Position numbers and translations under genes: made by a program. Source: CAZKUR01 sp964556005 (lineage in GTDB: Bacteria; Bacteroidota; Ignavibacteria; Ignavibacteriales; Ignavibacteriaceae). Taken from it: DNA of 5,048 nucleotides. Under the pieces are notes generated by a model. It was not told the DNA's origin and searched no databases. It saw only the letters and a program-made list of their open reading frames with translations. The stretch lies in assembly GCA_964556005.1 (NCBI GenBank), contig CAZKUR010000159.1:1-5048 (forward strand), given 5' to 3'. Positions 1 through 5,048 of the stretch are shown here, piece by piece; the first letter of the stretch is position 1, and the number at the start of each line of letters is the position of its first letter.

Positions 1-1
1 T

Positions 2-793
2 CCTCCGCGGTTTGCCGTACTTGAGTATAAACCTCCTTCAAAACCGGCGAAGAAAAAGCAGAAAATAAAAAATATATGTTTGGTTGGAAAAGGTGTAACT
101 TTCGATTCAGGCGGTATATCACTAAAGCCTGCAAACAATATGGGTGAAATGAAAGCCGATATGTCAGGTGCTGCTGTTGTTGCAGGAACAATTTTAGCTG
201 CAGCCGAAGCAAAATTAAATGTAAACCTTACCGGGGTAATTGCTTCGTGTGAAAATATGCCTTCGGGTAATTCGGTACGGCCGGGAGATGTTATAATGAC
301 TGCATCCGGCAAAACTATAGAAATCGATAATACCGATGCAGAAGGAAGAGTTATTCTTGCCGATGCATTGGACTTTGCTTCTAAAAGGCAGCCTGATGTT
401 ATAATCGATTTGGCTACATTAACAGGTTCTTGTGTAGTTGCTTTAGGGGAATTTGTAGCCGGAATGTTTACAAAAAATGAAAAGCTTGCCAAAGAATTAT
501 TTGATGTAGGATTAAAAACATATGACAGAGTTTGGAGGCTTCCTATATGGGATGACTATTCAAGCCAGATAAAAAGTAAAATTGCCGATGTAAAAAATAC
601 CGGGAGCAGCAGATGGGGAGATGCAATAAATGCGGCTAAATTCCTGGAGCATTTTGTTGATAAAAATATTCCATGGGTTCATCTGGATATTGCTGGGCCC
701 GCAATGGCAAACAGCTTTAATAATTATACAAAGGATTTCATGACCGGTTTTGGAGTCAGATTATTGTTTGAATATTTGAGAGAAAATAGTTAA
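2..793 (+). CDS. pepA: Leucyl aminopeptidase (PepA, peptidase family M17), C-terminal part, 5' end outside the window
   Basis: Cytosolic di-metal aminopeptidase that removes N-terminal residues from peptides; family members form hexamers. The open frame runs to the left edge, so the TTG at 80 is an internal Leu codon, not the start. The visible 263 residues begin PPRFAVLEY, typical of the linker into the catalytic domain. The M17 signatures are all present: GKGVTFDSGG (Lys30, Asp35), SLKP (Lys42), KADMSGAA (Asp53) and NTDAEGR (Asp112, Glu114, Arg116), which are the metal ligands and catalytic Lys/Arg. They line up with E. coli PepA residues 270, 275, 282, 293, 352, 354 and 356 at a constant offset of 240. 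About 240 residues, including the N-terminal domain, are therefore missing to the left. The C-terminal part (LATLTG, WRLPIWDDY, HLDIAGPA) is intact and ends at TAA 791-793. It converges on the lol operon 13 bp away. Nothing suggests a pseudogene. Family assignment is very sure; the exact specificity is not visible. Confidence 0.96.
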   Translation, partial: PPRFAVLEYKPPSKPAKKKQKIKNICLVGKGVTFDSGGISLKPANNMGEMKADMSGAAVVAGTILAAAEAKLNVNLTGVIASCENMPSGNSVRPGDVIMTASGKTIEIDNTDAEGRVILADALDFASKRQPDVIIDLATLTGSCVVALGEFVAGMFTKNEKLAKELFDVGLKTYDRVWRLPIWDDYSSQIKSKIADVKNTGSSRWGDAINAAKFLEHFVDKNIPWVHLDIAGPAMANSFNNYTKDFMTGFGVRLLFEYLRENS

Positions 794-817
794 ATGATTA
801 TCATAATTATTTAACTA
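787..817 (-). terminator. AT-rich hairpin spanning both convergent stop codons; probable terminator of the lol operon
   Basis: Arms 787-800 and 804-817 pair over 14 bp, with one G-T wobble and a 3-nt loop (TCA). The hairpin contains the pepA stop (791-793) and the ATPase-gene stop (807-809). On the - strand it is followed at once by TTTTCTCTC (786 downward), a short U-rich tail as in an intrinsic terminator. On the + strand no T-run follows, so any terminating effect for pepA would be weaker. The stem is nearly all A-T, which is unusual for a strong terminator, so the call is tentative. Confidence 0.5.
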
Positions 818-1499
818 TAAATAGCTTACCATCTTTCATCTCGTATAGTTTATCGGCTAAATTAACAAGCCCGGGGTTGTGCGTAACGATAACAAAAGTC
901 ATATTTAACCGGTCTTTTAAATCGACAATAATCTTATGAATATCATCGCTGTTTGCAGAATCCAAATTTCCAGTCGGCTCATCTGCAAATATAATTTCAG
1001 GATCGTTTATTAAAGCGCGTGCCACGGCAACACGCTGCTGCTCCCCGCCGGATAGTTCAGCCGGCTTATGTTCAATTCTATCGGTAAGCCCGACTAAACC
1101 AAGCAGTTCTTTTGCTTTTACTGTGGCATCTTCAAATGATTTTCCACTGATCATTTGCGGGATACAAACATTTTCAAGCGCTGTAAACTCAGGAAGGAGG
1201 TGATGAAATTGGAAAACAAATCCGATATGCTTGTTTCTGAATTTTGCTAACTTATCGGAAGACATATTAAAAATATTTTCGGATCCGTAAATCACTTCAC
1301 CGGAATCTGCTTTATCAAGTCCGCCAAGAATATGTAAAAGAGTACTCTTGCCTGCGCCTGAAGCCCCTACAATTATTGAGATTTTATTTGATTCGATTTC
1401 GAGAGAGACACCTTTTAAAACATTTATTGTAATGTTTTTAATAGAACGGTAACTTTTCTTGATTTCTTTCGATGATAAAACTATAGGATTGCCGGTCAT
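807..1499 (-). CDS. lolD: Lipoprotein-releasing ABC transporter ATP-binding protein (LolD-type)
   Basis: Cytoplasmic ATPase that powers release of outer-membrane lipoproteins from the inner membrane; two copies would dock on the two permeases encoded just upstream. The 230 residues are the usual length and carry a complete nucleotide-binding domain: Walker A GASGAGKST (45-53), Q-loop Gln97, signature LSGGEQ (149-154), Walker B IIFADE with catalytic Glu174, D-loop NLD (178-180) and H-loop His207. The stretch FQFHHLLPEFTALENV after the Q-loop is a hallmark of LolD within the LolD/MacB/FtsE group. The ATG at 1499 lies 4 nt after the preceding permease stop, with only a weak purine run (GTGGGA) upstream, so it probably depends on co-translation. 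It is the last gene of the operon. MacB- or FtsE-type alternatives are less likely because the partners are two separate LolC/E-like permeases, with no macB fusion or ftsX-sized partner. Confidence 0.93.
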   Translation of the reverse strand: MTGNPIVLSSKEIKKSYRSIKNITINVLKGVSLEIESNKISIIVGASGAGKSTLLHILGGLDKADSGEVIYGSENIFNMSSDKLAKFRNKHIGFVFQFHHLLPEFTALENVCIPQMISGKSFEDATVKAKELLGLVGLTDRIEHKPAELSGGEQQRVAVARALINDPEIIFADEPTGNLDSANSDDIHKIIVDLKDRLNMTFVIVTHNPGLVNLADKLYEMKDGKLFIVK

Positions 1500-1503
1500 A
1501 TTT

Positions 1504-2736
1504 TTATTCCCACTTAATTGCTTCTAATGGATTAACCTTTGTTGCTTTTTTAGCCGGGTAGAGTGATGCTAAAAACGAAAGCAGCAGAGAAATCCCTGCG
1601 ATAAAAAAGAAATCACCAACCTGAATCTGCAAAGGCAATGCATCTATTTTGTACTGTAAAGGATTCAACGGGTAAATTTTATATTGAATCTGTAGGAAAC
1701 AAATGAAGTAGCCTAAAAGCGAACCTAAAATTGTTCCTATTATTCCGATTAATAATCCTTCGTACATAAATATTTTTAGTATGGATTTTTCATTCACTCC
1801 CATTGTTCTAAGAATCCCTATATCTCTTTGTTTTTCCACCACAGACATTGAAAGTGAACCTAAGATATTAAACGTTGCAACTGCAATGATCAAAGATAAA
1901 ATTATATAAGCTGTCCACCTTTCAATTTGCATCACCGTATACAACTCCCTATGAAAGTCATACCAGGTATTTACGGAAAAAAGATTTTGATCAAGATGCT
2001 TTAATAGTTCGGCTTTTACTTGTTCCGATTCATCCCTGTTTTTTAGTTTTAACTCAAATCCCTGGAAATTTTTCCCGTAACCTAATAGACTTTGCGCAGC
2101 TTGAAGGGAAGTGAACATGTAGTTGTCATCGTAATCGTTATTCTTTGAATTAAATATTCCTTCAATTACAAATTTGCGGGAGTTCGGCAGGGAATATTGT
2201 GCGATTGCTCTTTCAATTCCTGCAGGTGAAACTAAAGTTAATGTATCGCCTGTTATGCTCTCGAGGTGATCAGCCATAGGCAAACCGATCAGCACTCCCG
2301 GAATTTGGTTTTGTCCGGTTAAATCATATTTGCCGAAAATTACGGACGATTTTAATTGATAAAGATTTTTGCCTGCATCTTCAGTTATTCCTTTTAAGGT
2401 AACTACCTGTGTTTCTCCCTGACGGAATGCCAAAACTTTTCCGCTCACGAACGGTGCATAATCTATTACGTCTTTATTCTCTTTAAGTAAATTTTCCACA
2501 TAACTGATTTTATTATATCCTTCAGGAGAAATTATTTCGATTCTCACATCCGGGTCTAAGCTGATTAAAAAAGATTTTACCAAACTACCGAATCCGTTAA
2601 AGACCGATAGTACAACTATTAAAGCTGCAACCCCGATAGTTATTCCTGCTACGGATAACAATGAAATTATAGTAATAAAATTTATCTTGTGCTTTGATAC
2701 CAGGTATCTTTTTGCTATAAAAGTTTCGTATTTCAT
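1504..2736 (-). CDS. lolC: Lipoprotein-releasing ABC transporter permease (LolC/LolE family), second permease of the operon
   Basis: Inner-membrane permease of the lipoprotein exporter. The 410-residue product matches the usual LolC/E length of about 400-415. The order is a short cytoplasmic N-terminus (MKYETFIAKRYLVSK), TM1 at about 20-46, a large periplasmic domain at about 50-270 (MacB-like core), then the FtsX-type block with TM2 at about 275-298, EKQRDIGILRTMG at 301-313, TM3 at about 320-348 and TM4 at about 375-395, ending KKATKVNPLEAIKWE. The frame stays open upstream to an ATG at 2853, but that 39-residue extension lies over the upstream permease gene and does not resemble the family. 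The ATG at 2736 gives the canonical N-terminus, has a GAGG at 2748-2745 about 8 nt upstream, and overlaps the upstream stop by one base (TAATG). It differs from its neighbour permease, so a LolC/LolE-like heterodimer is inferred. Which one equals LolC or LolE cannot be decided from sequence reading alone. Confidence 0.9.
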   Translation of the reverse strand: MKYETFIAKRYLVSKHKINFITIISLLSVAGITIGVAALIVVLSVFNGFGSLVKSFLISLDPDVRIEIISPEGYNKISYVENLLKENKDVIDYAPFVSGKVLAFRQGETQVVTLKGITEDAGKNLYQLKSSVIFGKYDLTGQNQIPGVLIGLPMADHLESITGDTLTLVSPAGIERAIAQYSLPNSRKFVIEGIFNSKNNDYDDNYMFTSLQAAQSLLGYGKNFQGFELKLKNRDESEQVKAELLKHLDQNLFSVNTWYDFHRELYTVMQIERWTAYIILSLIIAVATFNILGSLSMSVVEKQRDIGILRTMGVNEKSILKIFMYEGLLIGIIGTILGSLLGYFICFLQIQYKIYPLNPLQYKIDALPLQIQVGDFFFIAGISLLLSFLASLYPAKKATKVNPLEAIKWE

Positions 2737-2748
2737 TATCCGAACCTC
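2734..2748 (-). promoter_or_regulatory. Stop/start overlap TAATG with upstream GAGG, fixing the second permease start
   Basis: On the - strand the first permease stops with TAA (2738-2736) and the second starts with ATG (2736-2734), sharing the A. GAGG at 2748-2745 is spaced 8 nt before the ATG and is the clearest Shine-Dalgarno-like signal of the operon. This arrangement supports translational coupling and argues against the longer start at 2853. Confidence 0.7.
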
Positions 2749-3956
2749 AGCATTGAAGTTGGCTGTATCTTGGACGCGATATAACTCGGAATAAATGAAG
2801 CGGCTAAGCAAAGAATTAAAGTTATTATTGAAACCATAATAAACGTAAACCACGTTAATGAAATAGGTACAGTTGACATAAAATAGACCGACGAAGGAAG
2901 TGTGATGATGTTTAGTTTCAATTGCAATATCATTAAACCGTATGCTAAAATATTTCCAAAAATAATTCCGATTATTCCGAGAAAAAATCCCTGGTAAACA
3001 AAAATTGTTATTATCTGTTTGCTGTTTGCGCCGAGTGATTTTAAAGTTCCTATTGCATTTGATTTTTCGAGAACAATCATTAAAAGCGTTCCGATAATAT
3101 TAAACACCGCAACGATGATAATTAATCCTAAAATAATAGGGATCGGTTTTTTTTGAAGTTCAATCCATGTAAAAATATTCCGGTGTAATTGATAAATTGA
3201 TCGAACTCTATAAGGATAACCTAAATTTTTTGAAAGGAAATAAGTGAGGCTGTCAATTTTGGAAACATTATTCAGCTTAATGTCGAATCCATTTATATTA
3301 TCGCCGATGTTAAATAAGTCTTGTGCTGATTTTAAATTTATATATGCATTTAAGTCATCGTAAGCCGACATACCGCTTTCAAATATCCCGCTCACTTTAT
3401 ATTTCATTATATTGGGAGGATTTGTCATGCTTGGTATTTGATTATTATTTAATGCAAACAGTACAACGGTGTCGCCGGTTTTAACTAATAGCTTATCGGC
3501 TAATTTTTTACCAAGCACAATTGTAGGGTTATCTCCATCCGTCAAATTAAATTTTCCTTCAGTGATATCTTTCCTTACAGATATAGAACTGTCTTCCGAA
3601 AAGATTCCTTCAATGTTCACGCCTTCTTTCATCTGCTTGCTGCTGATGATCCCTAAATTGGAAGCAAATGGAACTATAGATTCAAGATATGGTGAAAGAG
3701 ATCGCTTCATCTTTATTAATTCGCTTTTATATCCTGGCAAAATATTTTGGTAGCTGGTTATTTTAATATGAGAATCAAAGTCAATTACTTTTTGAGTGAT
3801 TGTATTTTGAAATCCCCTTAAAATGCTGAGAGCTATAATCAGGGTAGCAACTCCCAATGCAATTCCGATGATGGAAATTGTAGAAATGAAAGTAATAAAC
3901 CTTGAATCTTTTTTTGAAAGGGTGTATTTCTTAGCGATGTAAAAGGGGAAAAACAT
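2736..3956 (-). CDS. FtsX-like ABC transporter permease, LolC/LolE family, first gene of the operon
   Basis: Inner-membrane permease predicted to pair with the next-encoded permease and the LolD-type ATPase for lipoprotein release. The 406 residues show the same architecture as its neighbour: N-terminal MFFPFYIAKKYTLSKKDSRF, TM1 at about 20-46, a periplasmic domain at about 50-268, then TM2 at about 272-296, EKSNAIGTLKSLGA at 297-310, TM3 at about 316-345, the short YFMSTVPI segment (358-365) typical of Lol permeases before the last helix, TM4 at about 368-392, and C-terminus SKIQPTSMLRFG. The ATG at 3956 gives a family-like N-terminus. No convincing Shine-Dalgarno precedes it, only an A/T-rich stretch (TTTTTA then ATG). 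The two permeases are clearly homologous but far diverged, so the duplication looks old. It could be the LolE or LolC counterpart; I leave the symbol blank. Confidence 0.88.
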   Translation of the reverse strand: MFFPFYIAKKYTLSKKDSRFITFISTISIIGIALGVATLIIALSILRGFQNTITQKVIDFDSHIKITSYQNILPGYKSELIKMKRSLSPYLESIVPFASNLGIISSKQMKEGVNIEGIFSEDSSISVRKDITEGKFNLTDGDNPTIVLGKKLADKLLVKTGDTVVLFALNNNQIPSMTNPPNIMKYKVSGIFESGMSAYDDLNAYINLKSAQDLFNIGDNINGFDIKLNNVSKIDSLTYFLSKNLGYPYRVRSIYQLHRNIFTWIELQKKPIPIILGLIIIVAVFNIIGTLLMIVLEKSNAIGTLKSLGANSKQIITIFVYQGFFLGIIGIIFGNILAYGLMILQLKLNIITLPSSVYFMSTVPISLTWFTFIMVSIITLILCLAASFIPSYIASKIQPTSMLRFG

Positions 3957-4154
3957 TAAAAATTGTGAAGAAAATTAAAGGCAATTTAGTCAAGATTTAA
4001 TAAATATGAAAATAGACCTGAAATACAAAGAAGATAGACTGGTTTAAAAATCCCGGTTTTGATATTGTGCCTGATTCGTTGTTTTTCTGAAATCAATCCT
4101 ATATATTTGTTAACTGTTTTAGAATTTAAAATAGTAAATCGTTTGAAATTAGCC
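3957..4154. promoter_or_regulatory. Divergent intergenic region between the lol operon and the tRNA cluster, with candidate promoters both ways
   Basis: No credible gene lies in these 198 bp. On the - strand, TTGTAT (4028-4023) and TATTTA (4006-4001) sit 16 nt apart and would start lol transcription about 38 nt before the ATG. On the + strand, TTGTTA (4107-4112) and AATAGT (4130-4135) are 17 nt apart and would start transcription roughly 12 nt before the tRNA-Pro gene. Each box matches the sigma-70 consensus only moderately and such matches are frequent in AT-rich DNA, so the region is surer than the boxes. If the organism belongs to Bacteroidota, the promoter consensus differs. Confidence 0.35.
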
Positions 4155-4230
4155 CGGGGCGTAGCGTAGCCCGGTTCATCGCGCCTGCTTTGGGAGCAGG
4201 AGGTCGCAGGTTCAAATCCTGCCGCCCCGA
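4155..4230 (+). tRNA. tRNA-Pro (anticodon TGG)
   Basis: A full cloverleaf of 76 nt. The acceptor arms CGGGGCG (4155-4161) and CGCCCCG (4223-4229) pair perfectly, with discriminator A4230. The D stem is GCG/CGC, the anticodon stem CCTGC/GCAGG, and the loop TTTGGGA with anticodon TGG at 4191-4193. The T arm is GCAGG-TTCAAAT-CCTGC. CCA is not encoded (CTG follows), so it must be added after transcription. It is the first of four tRNA genes. Confidence 0.96.
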
Positions 4231-4328
4231 CTGTGTAATTAACAATTTACAATTAAGAATTATTAATTAAATTGATTTGACTTCTTTATGTAATTGTTAA
4301 TTGTTCATTGATAATTTTTAATTGATTC
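4231..4328. repeat. Spacer between tRNA-Pro and tRNA-Arg: inverted AT-rich heptamer array
   Basis: The left half (about 4237-4270) reads as 7-nt steps AATTAAC, AATTTAC, AATTAAG, AATTATT; the right half (about 4291-4325) as TAATTGT, TAATTGT, TCATTGA, TAATTTT, TAATTGA. The two halves are inverted: AATTAACAATT (4237-4247) has its exact complement at 4292-4302, and alignment of the full arms (about 34 nt) shows roughly three-quarters identity, around a loop of about 20 nt. No coding sequence is visible. Confidence 0.7.
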
Positions 4329-4402
4329 GCGCCCATAGCTCAATTGGATAGAGCAACAGCCTTCTAAGCTGTAGGTCGGTGGTTCGAATCCACCTGGGCG
4401 TA
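4329..4402 (+). tRNA. tRNA-Arg (anticodon TCT)
   Basis: A cloverleaf of 74 nt. Acceptor GCGCCCA (4329-4335) pairs with TGGGCGT (4395-4401), giving a G-U first pair, and the discriminator is A4402. The D stem is GCTC/GAGC, the anticodon stem ACAGC/GCTGT, and the loop CTTCTAA with TCT at 4363-4365. The T arm is GGTGG-TTCGAAT-CCACC. CCA is not encoded. It reads the AGA/AGG arginine codons. Confidence 0.96.
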
Positions 4403-4495
4403 CAAATAGCAATTAAAAAGGCAAAAGTCAAAATTCAAAAAAAACTATACATGTTCTTTAATTCAAAATTAAACTTTTAACTTTTGACTTTACAT
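4403..4495. repeat. Spacer between tRNA-Arg and tRNA-His: a different inverted heptamer array
   Basis: The left part carries 7-nt steps AAAAAGG, CAAAAGT, CAAAATT (about 4415-4436); the right part ATTAAAC, TTTTAAC, TTTTGAC (about 4467-4488). AAAGTCAAAA (4424-4433) and TTTTGACTTT (4482-4491) are exact 10-nt inverted repeats. The consensus differs from the AATTAAC type in the two flanking spacers. No coding sequence is visible. Confidence 0.6.
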
Positions 4496-4570
4496 GGTGA
4501 GTATAGCTCAGTTGGTTAGAGCACCAGGTTGTGGCCCTGGGGGTCAAGGGTTCAAATCCCTTTACTCACC
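4496..4570 (+). tRNA. tRNA-His (anticodon GTG)
   Basis: Acceptor GTGAGTA (4497-4503) pairs perfectly with TACTCAC (4563-4569). G4496 is the extra G at position -1 and pairs with C4570 (position 73), the identity pair of bacterial tRNA-His. The D stem is GCTC/GAGC, the anticodon stem CCAGG/CCTGG, and the loop TTGTGGC with GTG at 4531-4533. The T arm is AAGGG-TTCAAAT-CCCTT. CCA is not encoded. Confidence 0.96.
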
Positions 4571-4647
4571 CGAGCTAATTAACAATGCATAATTTACAAT
4601 TCAAGTTTTTATTGTACATTGTTAATTGAAAATTGTTAATTGTTCCC
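4571..4647. repeat. Spacer between tRNA-His and tRNA-Glu: inverted AT-rich heptamer array
   Basis: The left part has AATTAAC, AATGCAT, AATTTAC, AATTCAA (4577 onward); the right part ATTGTAC, ATTGTTA, ATTGAAA, ATTGTTA (4611 onward), both in 7-nt steps. AATTAACAATG (4577-4587) is the exact inverse of 4617-4627, and a further ATTGTTAATT copy lies at 4632-4641. This is the same family as the Pro/Arg spacer. No coding sequence is visible. Confidence 0.65.
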
Positions 4648-4719
4648 GGCCCCATCGTCTAACGGTTAGGACATCGCCCTTTCACGGCGGTAATATGGGT
4701 TCAAATCCCGTTGGGGTCA
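4648..4719 (+). tRNA. tRNA-Glu (anticodon TTC)
   Basis: A cloverleaf of 72 nt. Acceptor GGCCCCA (4648-4654) pairs with TGGGGTC (4712-4718), with one G-U at the second pair; the discriminator is A4719. The anticodon stem TCGCC/GGCGG encloses loop CTTTCAC with TTC at 4681-4683, the usual bacterial tRNA-Glu sequence here. The T stem is ATGGG/CCCGT around TTCAAAT. CCA is not encoded. It is the last gene before the terminator. Confidence 0.96.
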
Positions 4720-4725
4720 CTGAAT

Positions 4726-4760
4726 AAAAAAGCCCTGGAAATTTTTTCCGGGGCTTTTTT
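4726..4760 (+). terminator. Intrinsic terminator of the tRNA cluster
   Basis: GCCCTGGAAA (4732-4741) pairs with TTTCCGGGGC (4745-4754) over 10 bp with one wobble and a 3-nt loop, followed by TTTTTT (4755-4760). A matching A6 run precedes the stem (4726-4731), so the element could also stop transcription arriving from the right. It lies 6 nt after tRNA-Glu and suggests the four tRNAs are one transcription unit. Confidence 0.9.
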
Positions 4761-4765
4761 ATTTC

Positions 4766-4782
4766 ATTACATTTAATGTAAT
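4766..4782. repeat. Short perfect palindrome after the tRNA terminator
   Basis: ATTACAT (4766-4772) and ATGTAAT (4776-4782) form a perfect 7-bp inverted repeat with a 3-nt centre. It could be a small back-up hairpin or a dimer-type protein site; nothing nearby decides between these. The rest of 4783-4840 shows no gene or clear structure. Confidence 0.4.
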
Positions 4783-4840
4783 TCAGAAATGTGACCGACC
4801 AAAAAGAAGAAAAAAGTCATTTCGAATTTATCTGCCCAAG

Positions 4841-5048
4841 GTAGACGAGTCTTCGAGTGAAGTCCGCTTTGTCCGTCAAAGATCGTTAGATTCCGTAGAA
4901 TCTAATCTGTCTGACCTCGGCGATCAGACAAGACCGACGGGCGGATTCTACGAACGAGGTCTCGCTTGTAGAGTCCGCTTGAATCTACGGCCGAAGACTC
5001 CGTTTGAGTCTACGGACTCTAACGAGAGTCTAGCGACCGAAGGCGGAC
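4841..5048. repeat. Two tandem, diverged copies of a ~110-nt multi-hairpin repeat, cut by the right edge
   Basis: By eye this block is clearly GC-richer than the rest. Copy 1 (about 4845-4953) and copy 2 (about 4954 to beyond 5048) share, in order: ACGAG(G)TCT (4845, 4954), AGTCCGCTT (4861-4869, 4972-4980), AGAYTCCGT (4888, 4995), and GACCGA(C)GG(G)CGGA (4932-4945, 5035-5047). In each copy AGTCCGC at the left pairs with GCGGA(Y) at the right (4861-4867 with 4941-4947; 4973-4978 with 5043-5048), enclosing two inner hairpins (4886-4905 and 4908-4930; 4995-5011 and 5015-5030). A further small hairpin, CTTTG/CAAAG, lies at 4867-4881. No convincing ORF crosses it. Whether it acts as RNA, as palindromic DNA, or is an inert dispersed repeat is not visible. 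Confidence 0.75.

Noticed and set aside
80..82. TTG as the start of the aminopeptidase
   Set aside because: The frame continues upstream to the window edge with conserved PepA sequence (PPRFAVLEY), and the motif spacing matches E. coli PepA with an offset of 240 residues.
2737..2853. 39-residue N-terminal extension of the second permease from the ATG at 2853
   Set aside because: It lies wholly over the upstream permease gene and does not look like the family; the ATG at 2736 gives the canonical N-terminus, with a GAGG upstream and a TAATG overlap.
3469..3753. 94-codon + strand open frame
   Set aside because: It is antisense to the first permease gene, has no recognisable motif, and is best explained as a shadow of the real coding strand.
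4006..4047. 13-codon ORF (MKIDLKYKEDRLV) in the intergenic region
   Set aside because: Very short, no ribosome binding site and no supporting context; it overlaps the candidate lol promoter.
4155..4719. tRNA cluster as an integration site (partial tRNA copies or att duplications)
   Set aside because: All four tRNAs are intact, no integrase is in view, and no duplicated tRNA 3' end was found in the window.
4841..5048. CRISPR array or a protein-coding reading of the hairpin-rich block
   Set aside because: There is no regular repeat-spacer pattern of CRISPR length, and the frames checked contain stops or low-complexity Arg/Ser-rich translations without an initiation signal.

Overview
The window is a low-GC bacterial segment. 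It carries the 3' end of a leucyl aminopeptidase gene on the + strand, a complete three-gene lipoprotein-exporter (Lol-type) ABC transporter operon on the - strand, a cluster of four tRNA genes on the + strand, and a GC-richer, hairpin-dense repeat block that runs off the right edge. A Lol system implies a Gram-negative-type envelope with an outer membrane. The low GC, the two-permease Lol operon, the mostly weak Shine-Dalgarno signals and tRNA genes without encoded CCA would fit the Bacteroidota/Chlorobi/Ignavibacteria group. That placement is an inference; the window holds no phylogenetic marker that settles it.

Layout: positions 2-793 encode the C-terminal catalytic half of PepA, cut by the left edge. 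It converges on the lol operon, which reads leftward from 3956 to 807 as permease, permease, ATPase. The two permease genes overlap by one base and the ATPase starts 4 nt after the second, so the three are almost certainly co-transcribed and translationally linked. The 13 bp between the convergent stop codons lies inside a 14-bp AT hairpin that includes both stop codons. A 198-bp divergent intergenic region (3957-4154) separates the operon from the tRNA genes Pro(TGG), Arg(TCT), His(GTG) and Glu(TTC), which end at a strong intrinsic terminator (4726-4760).

The transporter genes work together: the two FtsX-like permeases would pair and bind two copies of the LolD-type ATPase to extract mature lipoproteins from the inner membrane. 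The aminopeptidase and tRNAs are ordinary housekeeping functions.

Most of the window is therefore conventional. The unexplained material is non-coding. First, the tRNA spacers contain degenerate AT-rich arrays with a 7-nt period that face each other and form long imperfect inverted repeats. Second, positions about 4841-5048 hold two diverged tandem copies of a roughly 110-nt unit, each an outer stem enclosing two inner hairpins, with at least one compensatory base-pair change between copies. The second is the best candidate here for something undescribed, although a dispersed palindromic repeat family is the simplest explanation.
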